From: Longimicrobiales bacterium
GTDB taxonomy: Bacteria; Gemmatimonadota; Gemmatimonadetes; Longimicrobiales; Gaopeijiaceae
Direction: 5' to 3'
Length of the DNA: 35,115 nt
Assembly: GCA_029245345.1 (NCBI GenBank)
Contig: JAQWPM010000028.1
Location: forward strand, 1-35,115
Position 1 is the first letter of the stretch, and each line of letters begins with the position of its first letter. The position numbers and the translations under genes were made by a program. Of this stretch, positions 1 through 9,200 are shown in pieces. The notes below the pieces were generated by a model that was given only the letters and a program-made list of their open reading frames with translations, had not been told where the DNA came from and searched no databases.

Positions 1-816
1 GTGTGCATCATCAAGCACACGACGCCCTGCGGCCTTGGGATCGCTGACACCTTGGCGGAAGCCTACACGAAGGCCCTCGCGACAGACCCGATGAGCGCCT
101 TCGGCTCGGTGATTGCGGTGAACCGAGAAGTGGACGGTGCCACGGCCGATCTGATCTCTCAGCTCTTCGTAGAGTGCATCGTCGCCCCTGGGTACTCCGA
201 GGTCGCGTTGGCTGCGCTCACCCAAAAGAAGAACATCCGTCTTCTGACCTATGAGGGAGGCCCGGTACCTTCCGAAGGCGCGGTTCCGGAGAATGCCGAG
301 TTGAGTCAGGAGTTCCTCGCGAACTGGTGCAGAGTTCCGGAGCCGCGGATGCTGAGGTCCGTCTACGGTGGCATGCTCGTTCAGACGCCGCCTATTCCTC
401 CGTTCTATGCCGTGGAGAACCCCGACTGGTCCGTTGCATCGGGCCGTGAGCCGACCGAGGCTGAGTGGGACGACCTCCGCTTCGCCTGGGCTGCCATCTT
501 CGGCGTGAAGTCGAACGCGATCCTTATGGCTCGTGAAGGCGCCGTTCTGGGCATCGGGGCTGGCCAGATGAGCCGAGTCGATTCCTCGAAGCTTGCGGTG
601 AGAAAGGCGGCCGATGCCGGGCTCGACCTCACTGGATCGGTACTGGCGTCGGACGCTTTCTTCCCGTTCCGGGATGGTGTGGACGCTGCCGCTGCGGCAG
701 GTGTGAAAGCGCTGATTCAGCCGGGCGGGTCAATCCGCGACGATGAGGTCATTGCAGCAGCGAACGAGCACGGGATGGCGATGGTCTTCACAGGCCGGCG
801 GCTCTTCCGCCACTAG
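1..816 (+). CDS. purH: Bifunctional AICAR transformylase / IMP cyclohydrolase, C-terminal part (5' end outside window)
   Basis: PurH performs the last two steps of IMP synthesis: formylation of AICAR using 10-formyl-THF, then ring closure. Only the transformylase portion is present. It begins in the KHTTPCG motif (residues 5-11 of the visible part), whose Lys-His pair is catalytic in the family. It continues through a DPMSAFGS and AVNREV block, an IVAPGYSE block, and ends with [20 protein letters not shown] and the family's terminal FTGRRLFRH. PurH is normally about 510 residues, so roughly 240, including the N-terminal cyclohydrolase domain, lie upstream of the window. The GTG at base 1 is therefore probably an internal valine codon and not a start. 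A hairpin terminator follows 28 bases after the stop. The family assignment is secure; the start is not visible. Confidence 0.95.
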   Translation: MCIIKHTTPCGLGIADTLAEAYTKALATDPMSAFGSVIAVNREVDGATADLISQLFVECIVAPGYSEVALAALTQKKNIRLLTYEGGPVPSEGAVPENAELSQEFLANWCRVPEPRMLRSVYGGMLVQTPPIPPFYAVENPDWSVASGREPTEAEWDDLRFAWAAIFGVKSNAILMAREGAVLGIGAGQMSRVDSSKLAVRKAADAGLDLTGSVLASDAFFPFRDGVDAAAAAGVKALIQPGGSIRDDEVIAAANEHGMAMVFTGRRLFRH

Positions 817-843
817 GCAGCGGCCCTCAGGAACTCGTAAGTC

Positions 844-879
844 AGCGGTCGACGACACTCACTGTCGTCGGCCGCTTTT
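844..879 (+). terminator. Rho-independent terminator after purH
   Basis: The arms AGCGGTCGACGAC and GTCGTCGGCCGCT pair over 13 positions, with one G-U pair, around the loop ACTCACT. The right arm is followed by a short T run. It sits just after the purH stop and before the end of the convergent thioredoxin-like gene, so it probably ends purH transcription. The T run is short (four T, one of them in the stem). Confidence 0.65.
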
Positions 880-884
880 CGCAT

Positions 885-1481
885 TTAGGGCACTATAGCG
901 GCTGCCGCCGGCGCCTCTTTCAGGAGCCGATTCACGGCCACGCGTAGCGCAGGTGGAGCGAAGTACCCGACCACCCGATGGCGGACGACCCCTGAACGAT
1001 CGATCACGAAGGTGGTGGGCGTACCATGGATGCCCCCAAACGCCTGCCGGTGCGCTGCCGTGGCTCGGCCGACGGGAAACGTGATGTCGCGTTCGATCAA
1101 GAATTCCGCGATTCCCGCCTGGCTGCCTACATCCGTCGAGAGCCCGACGACGGCAACGCCATCGTCGGCGCGGTCTTCGTGAAGCGACTGTAGGGAGGGC
1201 ATCTCGAGTTTGCACGGGCCGCACCAAGTGGCCCAGAAATTCACGACGACGACCTTGCCCGCGAGATCTTCGGAGGTAATGAGCCCGCCATCGAGTGTGG
1301 CCAGTTCATAAGTAGGGACCCGACCCTCGTCTGGGCCTACTCCGGTGAGAGCGCCGAGCTGCGGCCCAAGCCGGTAGGCAACAAACACCAACAGGCCGAA
1401 CGTCACGAGACGTTCGCCCCATAGAAAGAGACGACCGTGCTTCGGTTTCTCAGGCTTTCGTGATTCGGCGGAGTGGCTCAT
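885..1481 (-). CDS. Membrane-anchored TlpA/ResA-like thiol-disulfide oxidoreductase
   Basis: The 198-residue product has a basic N-terminus, one hydrophobic anchor at about residues 25-37, and then a thioredoxin fold facing the periplasm. The redox motif WCGPC places cysteines at about 87 and 90 and follows VVVVNFWAT, which is typical of TlpA/ResA/AhpC-TSA proteins. [10 protein letters not shown] segment carries the cis-proline expected opposite the active site. Family members reduce apocytochrome c or other periplasmic disulfides; the substrate here is unknown. I chose the ATG at 1481 because it leaves a short basic leader before the anchor. An in-frame ATG at 1550 would add 23 atypical residues, and its AAGGA abuts the start codon, too close to act as a ribosome site. 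The gene converges on purH and stands alone. Confidence 0.85.
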   Translation of the reverse strand: MSHSAESRKPEKPKHGRLFLWGERLVTFGLLVFVAYRLGPQLGALTGVGPDEGRVPTYELATLDGGLITSEDLAGKVVVVNFWATWCGPCKLEMPSLQSLHEDRADDGVAVVGLSTDVGSQAGIAEFLIERDITFPVGRATAAHRQAFGGIHGTPTTFVIDRSGVVRHRVVGYFAPPALRVAVNRLLKEAPAAAAIVP

Positions 1482-1644
1482 GGACCCATAGAACCCGTGA
1501 AGGGCTCCGTGGGGTCCGTGGAGGGTCGCTTGGCTCACCTCACCACGCATTCCTTGCCAACTCGGGCCACCGACAGCGTAGATGCTAGGCGCTGACGGCC
1601 TCCTCGCATTCGTAAATCATCTCTTCGCCCAGAGGCACCGGCCC

Positions 1645-1950
1645 GTGATTCAACTGCACGACGTCACCAAGACCTACAGATCTCTGATCCCGCCAAAGCC
1701 GGTCGTCGCTCTGGCCGGTATGACGCTGAGCTTCGACGCGGGAGAGGTCGTCGGGATCGCGGGCCCGAACGGTGCCGGAAAGAGCACCATGCTCAGCCTG
1801 GTCCTCGGCTTTCTATCTCCGACGGCTGGAAGCGTCGATATCGACGGCATGAAGCCTCGTCGCTTCGCGCTGGCCTGGGGGGCCGCTCGACTCGAACCCA
1901 CTTTGCGCTCTGCTTCGCAGATCGCGTGGGTTCGAACGGATAGGTTGTGA
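1645..1950 (+). pseudogene. 3'-truncated ABC transporter ATP-binding protein (ABC-2 type)
   Basis: From the GTG at 1645 the reading frame opens like an ABC-2-type ATPase: IQLHDVTKTYRSL, then a complete Walker A, GPNGAGKST, at residues 40-48, then LGFLSPTAGSVDIDGMKPRRFA. Family resemblance stops around 1870. The frame runs about 80 more bases through unrelated residues to a stop at 1948-1950. Q-loop, LSGGQ signature, Walker B and H-loop are all missing, so the product (about 100 residues) cannot be a working ATPase. An AGAGG nine bases upstream supports the GTG start; an ATG at 1582 in frame would add 21 unlikely residues. No permease gene is adjacent. The break lies about 120 bases from tRNA-Ser, suggesting a deletion or recombination at the tRNA. 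Confidence 0.75.
1892..1935. repeat. 10-bp inverted repeat matching the tRNA-Ser T-arm
   Basis: TCGAACCCAC (1892-1901) is inverted as GTGGGTTCGA (1926-1935) with 24 bases between. The same ten bases occur in the T-arm of the adjacent tRNA-Ser gene at 2005-2014, and the second copy extends the match to eleven. The pair lies where homology to the ABC ATPase has just ended, so it may mark old recombination end points. T-arm sequence is common, so chance is not excluded. Confidence 0.5.
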
Positions 1951-1989
1951 CGGCTTTTGAGTCTTCGGAAGCCTGTCTGGTTCTTACTA

Positions 1990-2073
1990 CGGAGAGGGTG
2001 GGATTCGAACCCACGAGGGCTTTCGCCCGCCAGTTTTCAAGACTGGTGCATTGAACCGCTCTGCCACCTCTCC
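1990..2073 (-). tRNA. tRNA-Ser (anticodon UGA)
   Basis: Read on the minus strand, the acceptor arm GGAGAGG pairs with CCTCTCC followed by discriminator G, as expected for serine tRNAs. The anticodon stem is CCAGT/ACTGG with loop CTTGAAA, giving anticodon TGA. A long variable arm (GGGC, loop GAAA, GCCC) is characteristic of class II tRNAs, and the T-arm is GTGGG TTCGAAT CCCAC. No CCA is encoded after the discriminator base. Length is 84 bases. Confidence 0.95.
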
Positions 2074-2076
2074 TGT

Positions 2077-2090
2077 GCGGACGCGTCCGC
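2077..2090. repeat. Perfect 14-bp palindrome at the 5' side of tRNA-Ser
   Basis: GCGGACGCGTCCGC is a perfect dyad ending four bases before the tRNA-Ser 5' end. It could be a protein site or a hairpin in the tRNA precursor leader; nothing in the sequence decides between these. Confidence 0.35.
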
Positions 2091-2174
2091 GGTGGGAAAG
2101 ATGACGGAGGGACCCACTGGCTTCAACCGATCAGGGTGATCAAATCACGGGGAGTGATCCGTTGATACGATTCC

Positions 2175-2203
2175 TTGGTACGGAGTATGCGGTCGGGTAG
2201 ATT
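2175..2203 (+). promoter_or_regulatory. Putative sigma-70 promoter of ispG
   Basis: TTGGTA and TAGATT are separated by 17 bases. The predicted start near 2210 leaves a leader of about 50 bases before ispG. The same -10 hexamer, TAGATT, occurs in the stronger rpsT promoter of this window. The call rests on hexamers only. Confidence 0.4.
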
Positions 2204-2262
2204 CTCTCTGCCCGTGGGTGTGCCCCGAGCCACCCGCATCGCTTGTCTGTCCGAGGTGAGGC

Positions 2263-3483
2263 GTGATCCCGGTAGATCGCAGAAAAACAGTCCCCGTCAA
2301 TGTTGGTGGCGTCACGATTGGTGGCGATGCCCCGATTGTTGTTCAGTCGATGACCAACACGGACACGGCCGACGTGGCGTCCACAGTCGACCAGGTAAAG
2401 CTGCTGGCGGACGCAGGGTCGCAGTTGGTGCGGGTTACGGTGAACAATGATGCTTCGGCCCAGGCCGTCCCTGAGATCGTGTCGCAGTTGGCTGACCAGG
2501 GGTACGCCACCCCGATCGTAGGGGACTTTCACTACAACGGGCACCTGCTGCTCACGAAGTACGAAGCCGCTGCGCAGGCGTTGGCCAAGCTTCGGATCAA
2601 CCCGGGTAACGTGGGGACGAAACACCGGGACAAGAATTTCACCGAGATCGTCAAAGTTGCGATCGCTCATGACAAGCCTGTCCGAATCGGCGTGAACTGG
2701 GGCTCGCTGGATCAGCGACTCCTCACGGAGTTGATGGACGCCAACGCGGCGTCTGATCAACCGAAGGGCGCGAAGGAGGTTCTCCTCCAAGCGATGGTGG
2801 AGAGCGCTGTGCGGTCTGCAGCGCTCGCGGAGGAAGTGGGCCTGGCTCACGACAAGATCGTGCTCTCGACGAAAGTCTCGACGGTTCGTGACCTGATTAC
2901 GGTGTACCGCATGCTCGCAGCTCGGACCGAACATTCCCTGCATCTCGGACTCACCGAGGCTGGGTTGGGCACGAAGGGGATCGTCGCGACCACTGCTGGA
3001 CTCGCTCCGCTGCTCTTGGACGGCATCGGGGACACGATTCGTGTCTCGCTCACTCCGAAGCCCGGCGGTGACCGAGCGGAAGAGGTGCGGGTCGCACGAC
3101 AGATCCTTCAGTCCCTCGCGATTCGGCACTTCGAGCCGCAGGTCACGTCCTGCCCAGGGTGTGGTCGAACAACCAGCACGTTCTTCCAGGAAATGGCTGA
3201 GGACATCACCGACTACATTCGTGAGATGATGCCCGAGTGGCAGGAAAAGTACCCGGGTGTCGAAGAAATGGACGTCGCGGTCATGGGGTGCGTCGTAAAT
3301 GGCCCAGGCGAGTCGAAGTATGCGAATATCGGCATCTCCTTGCCGGGTACATTCGAGGAGCCGGTGGCCCCTGTCTATATTGATGGGAGCCACTCGGTGA
3401 CCCTGAAAGGCGACGGCCTGGTGGACGAGTTCAAGGACATTCTCTCGGACTACGTCCGCCGCACCTATGGAGCCGAGGCCTGA
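2263..3483 (+). CDS. ispG: 4-hydroxy-3-methylbut-2-en-1-yl diphosphate synthase (GcpE)
   Basis: IspG converts methylerythritol cyclodiphosphate to HMBPP, the penultimate step of the non-mevalonate isoprenoid pathway, using a [4Fe-4S] cluster and a reduced electron carrier. The 406-residue product shows the N-terminal barrel with [28 protein letters not shown] and LRINPGNVG, and the C-terminal cluster domain. The cluster cysteines are visible as SCPGCGRTT (297 and 300) and [10 protein letters not shown] (343). Length and motif order fit the two-domain bacterial form. The GTG start is supported by GAGGTGAG just upstream. It appears to be a single-gene unit, with a candidate promoter ahead of it and the efflux operon about 205 bases downstream. 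Confidence 0.97.
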   Translation: MIPVDRRKTVPVNVGGVTIGGDAPIVVQSMTNTDTADVASTVDQVKLLADAGSQLVRVTVNNDASAQAVPEIVSQLADQGYATPIVGDFHYNGHLLLTKYEAAAQALAKLRINPGNVGTKHRDKNFTEIVKVAIAHDKPVRIGVNWGSLDQRLLTELMDANAASDQPKGAKEVLLQAMVESAVRSAALAEEVGLAHDKIVLSTKVSTVRDLITVYRMLAARTEHSLHLGLTEAGLGTKGIVATTAGLAPLLLDGIGDTIRVSLTPKPGGDRAEEVRVARQILQSLAIRHFEPQVTSCPGCGRTTSTFFQEMAEDITDYIREMMPEWQEKYPGVEEMDVAVMGCVVNGPGESKYANIGISLPGTFEEPVAPVYIDGSHSVTLKGDGLVDEFKDILSDYVRRTYGAEA

Positions 3484-3550
3484 TCACGGCCGCTAGAGCC
3501 CGATAGTCTCGCCCCGCCATGGCGGGTGGGGACATTCGGTGTTTAACCTT

Positions 3551-3563
3551 CTAACGCCGTTAG
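3551..3563. repeat. Short dyad CTAAC-GCC-GTTAG upstream of the efflux operon
   Basis: Five-base arms flank a three-base centre in the 205-base gap between ispG and the membrane fusion gene. Drug-efflux operons are often controlled by dimeric repressors, and this is the tidiest dyad in the gap. No regulator gene is adjacent and I found no convincing promoter, so the role is conjectural. Confidence 0.25.
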
Positions 3564-3688
3564 CGGATCAGCTGCATGTGTCGGTGCAACGGGCGCGCAT
3601 GGGTTTGTGCGTCGTACGTTCTGAACACAGCAGCGGTTCATTTCGCAGAACCTCCTGGCTGTCTCACACATGCACGTCGAGGATGACA

Positions 3689-4903
3689 ATGAGCTTTTCC
3701 AGGCGCACTCTGAGCTTGGTGACTGTACTGATTGTTTTGGGTGGCTTGAGCGCCGGGGTTTGGTGGCGATTGGGCGGATCCGCGGCCCCCGATTCGGCCG
3801 ACGGAGAGGGGGGAGGTGAAGTCGCAGAGGGTGTAGACCTTCCCGAGACCACCGGCGGCAGTCAGTTCTCGACCGATGTCCCGCAGCCCGTACTCGGCGC
3901 AGAGGTCCAATTGGACACTCTTTGGATTCGCGTCGGCGCAGCTGGGCAGGCGGAGGCGTTCCGGCGCACCTTGGTGAACGCTCAGGTGGCAGGAGTGATC
4001 CAGTCCGTGCCGATCCGAGAGAACCAAAGGGTTCGACAGGGGGCGAACTTGCTCCTCGTCGACACGACCGAGTACGCGCTCGGCGTCGCACAGGCACAGG
4101 CTGATTTGCTTTCCGCCGAGACCGACTACCGGCAACTCGTGCTCTTCGACGACGAGATCGAAGACCCTCAGGTCCGAGCCGAGCGCGAGCGGATTGCCCG
4201 GTCGCGGAGTGGGGTCGATCAGCGTGAAGTCGCTCTGAGGCAGGCGGAGCTCCAGCTGGACCGTGCACAAACGACTGCACCGTTCGGTGGACGCATCGCG
4301 GACGTCCGGGTGGTCCAGGGACAGCATGTGACCGCGGGCACCGAACTCATGACGGTCGTGGACCTCGATCCGATCAAAGTCGAAGTGCAAGTGCTCGAGG
4401 CCGAACTGGGCTTCTTGGATGAGGGCAGGCGGGCTGAGGTGACGTTCGCGGCGTATCCCGGTGAGGTCTTCGAAGGGTCGATCGAGACGATCAATCCGGT
4501 TGTGGATCCTGAAAGCCGGACGGGCCGCGTGACGGTGTTGCTGTCGAATCCGGAACATCGGATCAAGCCGGGCATGTACGCCGAAGTGTCGCTCGACGCG
4601 GAGGCGCTCCCGGATCGAGTGATCGTGCCCCGATCAGCGATACTGGAACGTGGTGACGGGATTCGCCGGAAGATGTTGTTCGTCTACGAACCCAACGGCA
4701 GCAATGGCGTCGCCAAGTGGCGATACGTAAACACCGGCAGAGAAAGCGACACGCACGTCGAGATCCTGCCCGAGGGTCAAGAACAGGGCATGGTCGCTGC
4801 AGGTGAGATCGTTCTCATCGACGGACACCACTACCTCGCGCATGATACTCCGGTTCGTTTGGTCGAGAATGTTGCGGCTGAGGGTGGGAGGCCAGGGCGA
4901 TGA
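3689..4903 (+). CDS. RND efflux periplasmic adaptor (membrane fusion protein)
   Basis: The 404-residue protein bridges an inner-membrane RND pump and the outer-membrane channel. A single N-terminal anchor (about 7-27) is followed by an acidic, Gly-rich linker. Next comes a split lipoyl domain (about 98-128, GVIQSVPIRENQRVRQG, and 195-225, APFGGRIADVRVVQGQHV) around a helical hairpin. A beta-barrel region (about 228-310) contains AYPGEVFEGSIETINPVVD and RIKPGMYAEV. A membrane-proximal domain ends the protein. I chose the ATG at 3689 because GAGG lies six bases before it. The open frame reaches back to 3539, but those 50 residues look non-coding and would bury the anchor. The stop overlaps the start of the TolC-like gene as ATGA, so the two are translationally coupled. 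Confidence 0.92.
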   Translation: MSFSRRTLSLVTVLIVLGGLSAGVWWRLGGSAAPDSADGEGGGEVAEGVDLPETTGGSQFSTDVPQPVLGAEVQLDTLWIRVGAAGQAEAFRRTLVNAQVAGVIQSVPIRENQRVRQGANLLLVDTTEYALGVAQAQADLLSAETDYRQLVLFDDEIEDPQVRAERERIARSRSGVDQREVALRQAELQLDRAQTTAPFGGRIADVRVVQGQHVTAGTELMTVVDLDPIKVEVQVLEAELGFLDEGRRAEVTFAAYPGEVFEGSIETINPVVDPESRTGRVTVLLSNPEHRIKPGMYAEVSLDAEALPDRVIVPRSAILERGDGIRRKMLFVYEPNGSNGVAKWRYVNTGRESDTHVEILPEGQEQGMVAAGEIVLIDGHHYLAHDTPVRLVENVAAEGGRPGR

Positions 4904-6297
4904 TGCGACGGTCCGCCCTTGGAGCGCCGCTCGCCGCGTTGCTCTTCATGGCGCCCGCAGCGGCACAAGATTCCGGAGCGTCCAGGCTTACGCTGTCGGA
5001 TGCGCTGGACATCGCTGAGGGGCACAACCCGGGATATCGACAGGCGAGCAATAGTGCAGCGCTGAACAGTGTCGAGATGCGCACGATATGGCTGGACCAA
5101 CTGTTACCTCGCGCAAGCGTGTCGCTCTTCAACACCGGATTCACCGGCAACCTCCAGCGCGTCGGTCAGGACAACTTCGGGAATCCGATCCAGAATCCAT
5201 CTGCTGACTGGAATTATTTCTCGAACACCAGTCAGCAGTTGGGGCTGACGTGGGCGCTCCAGGGGCAGTCCCTTCTGCATGCATACAAACGTCAGGGACT
5301 AACCGGGGAAGATCGTGCGCTTACTGAGACCCGGGCGCTTACTGAACTCCAGGTTGAGGTGCAGCGCTCCTACATGGATGCGCTCGAACAGCGTGAGCTG
5401 CTGCGTGCGGAGGCCGAACTGGGGGAGGCCCGCGCAATCGACCTCAACGTCGCCGAACGACTCTTCTCCTTGGCGCTTCGGACTCGCGTCGATGTACTGA
5501 ACGCCGAGTTGGCTGTGGAGCAGCAAGCATTCGCACTTCAGCAGCAACAGACGGCATACGACCGGGCCGTGCTCGCGCTGCGCACGCGGTTGGGAAATGA
5601 CGAGGTGGGTGCCATTGAACTCGTTGAGGAGTCTTTGCCGCTCTTCGACCCCGCGAGTTTGGATCCCGACGCGTTGGTCCGCATGGCGCTCAGAGTAAAT
5701 CCAGAGATCCAGCAGTCGGCGGTGGCGGTTAGATCGTCCGGCCTCGGAGTCTCGGAGTCGAAGAACGCATGGTGGCCCGAAGTGTCCATGAATCTCTTCG
5801 TCTATCGGCGCTCCCAGCAGCCCCATGGGTCATCGCTGTTCAACATCGGCATCAACGAACCGCTCGAGAGCCAGTTTCAGATCCAGTTCTCGATCCCGAT
5901 GTTCAACAATTTCTTCCAAAACAAGCTCACGATGGACCGAGCGTCAGTTCAGCTCGAGAACGATCGTGAGGTGGATCGCGCGACGCGACTGCGTATTGAA
6001 GAGACGGTGCGGGTCGCCTCCCTTGAACTCACGAATCAGTGGGAGTCACTCCGGCTTGCCGAGCGCTCGCTTGAGATTGCTCAGGAGGCTCTCCGGTTGG
6101 CTCGGGAGGAGTACCGGATCGGGACGAGGACCTTTGAGGACCTTCGGTCCAGCTTCGATCAGGAGGCTTTGACTCGCAGGCAGGTGATCACGTCGCGGCA
6201 CAGTTTCGTCGACGCATTGTTGAGCCTCGAGGTCGCGGTTGGGGAACGCGTGAGATCCGCCGTAGTGCCGTCGACCCGTGACGTGGGAGTGCGCTGA
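4900..6297 (+). CDS. TolC-family outer-membrane efflux channel
   Basis: The 465-residue protein has a signal peptide (hydrophobic stretch about 8-18, likely cleavage in APAAAQD near 22). It is followed by two OEP repeats rich in long helices with heptad-like Leu/Ala spacing, for example ALTELQVEVQRSYMDALEQ and SLELTNQWESLRLAERSLEI. The SFDQEALTRRQVITSRHSF segment near the C-terminus is typical of the family. TolC-type trimers form the exit duct through the outer membrane and across the periplasm. Length is close to the usual 420-490. Its start codon overlaps the adaptor stop, and the first RND gene starts one base after its stop, so the three are co-translated parts of one pump. Confidence 0.92.
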   Translation: MMRRSALGAPLAALLFMAPAAAQDSGASRLTLSDALDIAEGHNPGYRQASNSAALNSVEMRTIWLDQLLPRASVSLFNTGFTGNLQRVGQDNFGNPIQNPSADWNYFSNTSQQLGLTWALQGQSLLHAYKRQGLTGEDRALTETRALTELQVEVQRSYMDALEQRELLRAEAELGEARAIDLNVAERLFSLALRTRVDVLNAELAVEQQAFALQQQQTAYDRAVLALRTRLGNDEVGAIELVEESLPLFDPASLDPDALVRMALRVNPEIQQSAVAVRSSGLGVSESKNAWWPEVSMNLFVYRRSQQPHGSSLFNIGINEPLESQFQIQFSIPMFNNFFQNKLTMDRASVQLENDREVDRATRLRIEETVRVASLELTNQWESLRLAERSLEIAQEALRLAREEYRIGTRTFEDLRSSFDQEALTRRQVITSRHSFVDALLSLEVAVGERVRSAVVPSTRDVGVR

Positions 6298-6298
6298 C

Positions 6299-9200
6299 GT
6301 GTCGATCCCTAGCGTATCGACCACAAGACCCGTCGCGGTATGGATGCTCTTCCTCGCGGTGATCCTGCTGGGGGGGATTTCCTACGTCCGGCTCCCGATC
6401 GACCTGTTGCCGGATGTCAGCTACCCGCGCCTGGTCATCTACACGTCCTACCCGGATGTGGCGCCAGCAGAGGTCGAGCGGCAGATCACCGAGCGGATCG
6501 AAGGTGAGGCCGCTGCAGTACCCGGTGTCGAGCGTGTCACGTCGGTATCGCGGGAAGGTGTCAGTTTGGTGACCCTGCGCTTCGCGTGGGGCACCGATAT
6601 GGACTTCGCGATGCTGAACGTCCGTGAGCGGATGGACAACGTTCGTGATGCGCTCCCCGAGAGCGCGACCCGGCCATCGATTCTCAGGGTCGATCCGGAG
6701 TCCGAGCCGATCATGACGCTCTCCGTCGCGGGCGGATCGGATCTGTGGCAGACGAAGGAGATGGCCGAAACGGTGTTTCGGCGGCGTCTCGAACAGCTGG
6801 ACGGGGTGGCGCAGGCGTCGGTCAGCGGTGGACTCGACCGAGAAATTCAGGTTGAAGTCGATCCATGGCTGCTCGACTCCTATGGTCTGACCATCGCAGA
6901 GATCTCGCGCGCTTTGGACCAAGCCAACGTCAGTGCACCCGGTGGGACGATCCTCCAGGGCCGATATCGCTACCCGCTGCGAACGCTGGGTGAGTTCCAG
7001 GACGTCGAGGAGATCGCGTCGGTGGTGGTTGCTCGTCAGGCGATCGGCGCAGGGGCTGGTGGCGGGGGGTCCGGAGGAGCTCCGAACGAGGGGTACCGTG
7101 TCGTGCGCCTCGGTGACATTGCCCGGGTGACCGATGGTTTTGCCGACCGTGAGTCCATCGCGCGGTATGCCGGCGAGGAGTCGGTCGGAGTCCTTGTGTT
7201 CAAGGAAGCCGGCGCCAACACAGTTAGCGTTGCCGCCGCAGTGGAAGACGTGCTCGAGGAACTCGCAATCGAGTATCCGGCGATGCGCATCGACGTGGCG
7301 GACAGCCAGGCAGGCTTCATCGCCGATTCGATCTCGAATGTGGTCCAGGCGCTGATCTTTGGTGGCGTTCTGGCCTTTCTGGTCCTGTTCTTTTTCTTGC
7401 GTGATCCGCGATACCCGGTGGCGATCGCATTGGCGATCCCCATCTCGGTGGTCGGGACCTTCACACTGATGGAAGCCGCAGGTGTGAGCCTGAACATTAT
7501 GAGCCTGGGCGGCCTCGCGCTCGGGGTCGGGATGCTCGTCGATAACTCGATCGTGGTGTTGGAGAATATCTTCAGGCACCGCGAGGAGTTGGGCGATGAC
7601 CCGGTGGCTGCCGCAACGATCGGGACTGAAGAAGTCCAATCGGCAATCACTGCCTCCACCCTGACGACGATCTCGGTCTTCGGACCCATTATCTATGTGG
7701 AAGGCGTGGCGGGTGAGCTCTTCAAGGACCTTTCTCTCGCCGTCGCCTTCTCACTGCTCGTGTCGCTTCTGGTCGCGCTCACTCTGCTTCCATCGCTTGC
7801 GGCCCGGTTCGCCGGCGGTGAAGCCCCGGCCCGCGTGGCGCCTGCAAAAGCGGGACGGCCCAAAGGAGTGTTCAGGACGATCGGATGGGCGCTCAAGGGT
7901 GCCTTCCTTGCGCCGTTCCGTCTCATGCGGGGGGCTTGGCGCCTCACGGCGGACCTCCTGAAGTTTTGGGGCGGCGGGCTCGGCAAAATGTTGTCCACGG
8001 TATTCACCCCGATGCTCAACGCCTTTGATCGGCGCTTCGACCGCTTTGCCGAGTGGTATCACGTCGTCCTCGAACGTTCCTTGGAACGGCCGGGGCCGGT
8101 CCTCGTAGGTTCGGCGGTGGCACTCATCTTGACGGTGGCCACGGGAGCGGTTCTTCAGCGAGACCTGCTGCCCGACGTAGATCAAGGCGGCTTCAGCATC
8201 CGTCTCGAGTTGGACGAAGGGACTGCCTTGGACGCCACGATCGAGGCGGCTACGCAGATCGAGTCAGCCGCGCTTGCGGATCCGGACGTGGCGGCGGTTT
8301 TCAGCAACGTCGGTCGGGATGTGAGGGCCTATGCTGGAGGGGAGGAGGCGTCCGGGCTGCACACCGCTTCCTTCCAAGTGCGCGTGAAGGAGGGGGTTCG
8401 CACCCATGCCGTAGCCGAACGCCTTCGCGGGTTGGCGAACCGATTCCCGCCCGGAGCACTCTCCGTGGAGACGGGGCAGGCGACCGCGCTCGGCACCATG
8501 CTGGGCGGATCTGAGGCAGATGTCGCGGTGCGGGTCCGTAGTGAAGACCTCGATGCCGCCTATGAGGTTGCGGAAGAGGTTCGGAGCCGAATGTCGGTGC
8601 TGCCGACGATCGGGAACGTACGCATCGGTACTGAGCGCGGTCAGCCCGAAGTGCAGATCGAGATCGATCGTGCGGCATGTGCCAGCTACGGAATCGACCC
8701 ACGGCTCGTGGCCGAGACTGTGGATCGATCGATGCGTGGTGACATTGCCACGGAATTCGTCGACTTCGATCGGAAGATCGACGTAGTGGTCCGATATCCC
8801 GACGACATGCGCTACTCCCGCGCCACGCTCGACGGCCTTCGGGTCCAGGGCGTTCCGATCCGCGAGCTGGTGACCATCAGGGAAGCAATGGGGCCGGCGC
8901 AGGTGCGCCGCGAGGACCAGGCACGTGTGCTCCCCGTCTACGCCGATGTCGTCGAAGGTGGCCTCGATCAGGGGATTGGGGATATCCAGGTGGCGTTGAG
9001 CGATATGGTTCCGTCACGGGACGTCCGCTGGCAAGTCGGTGGCGAGAACGAGGAGATGCGTCGGTCTTTCAGGGATTTGGCTTTTGCCTTCGGGTTGGCC
9101 CTCATTCTGGTCTATATGATCCTCGCCGCTCAGTTCGAGTCGTTCGTGCATCCGCTCACCATCCTAGTGTCGGTTCCCTTGGCCTTGGTGGGGGCTGTCC

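Noticed and set aside
1957-2139. Reading frame containing a WDSNPRG-like stretch on the plus strand
   Set aside because: It runs antisense across tRNA-Ser; this peptide is a well-known artefact of translating the complement of a tRNA T-arm.
2140-3393. Long open frame of 417 codons on the minus strand
   Set aside because: It is antisense to ispG, whose motifs are complete; the frame reflects GC-rich codon use on the other strand.
3620-3636. GAAC and GTTC half-sites resembling a Gram-positive SOS box upstream of the efflux operon
   Set aside because: The spacing between the half-sites is nine bases instead of four, so it does not fit the known LexA box.
3539-3688. Upstream extension of the membrane fusion protein to GTG 3539
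   Set aside because: The added 50 residues precede the true membrane anchor and look non-coding, while ATG 3689 has GAGG at the right distance.
6188-7639. Open frame of 483 codons on the minus strand
   Set aside because: It is antisense to the TolC and RND genes, has an implausible His/Arg/Asp-rich composition and no recognisable domain.
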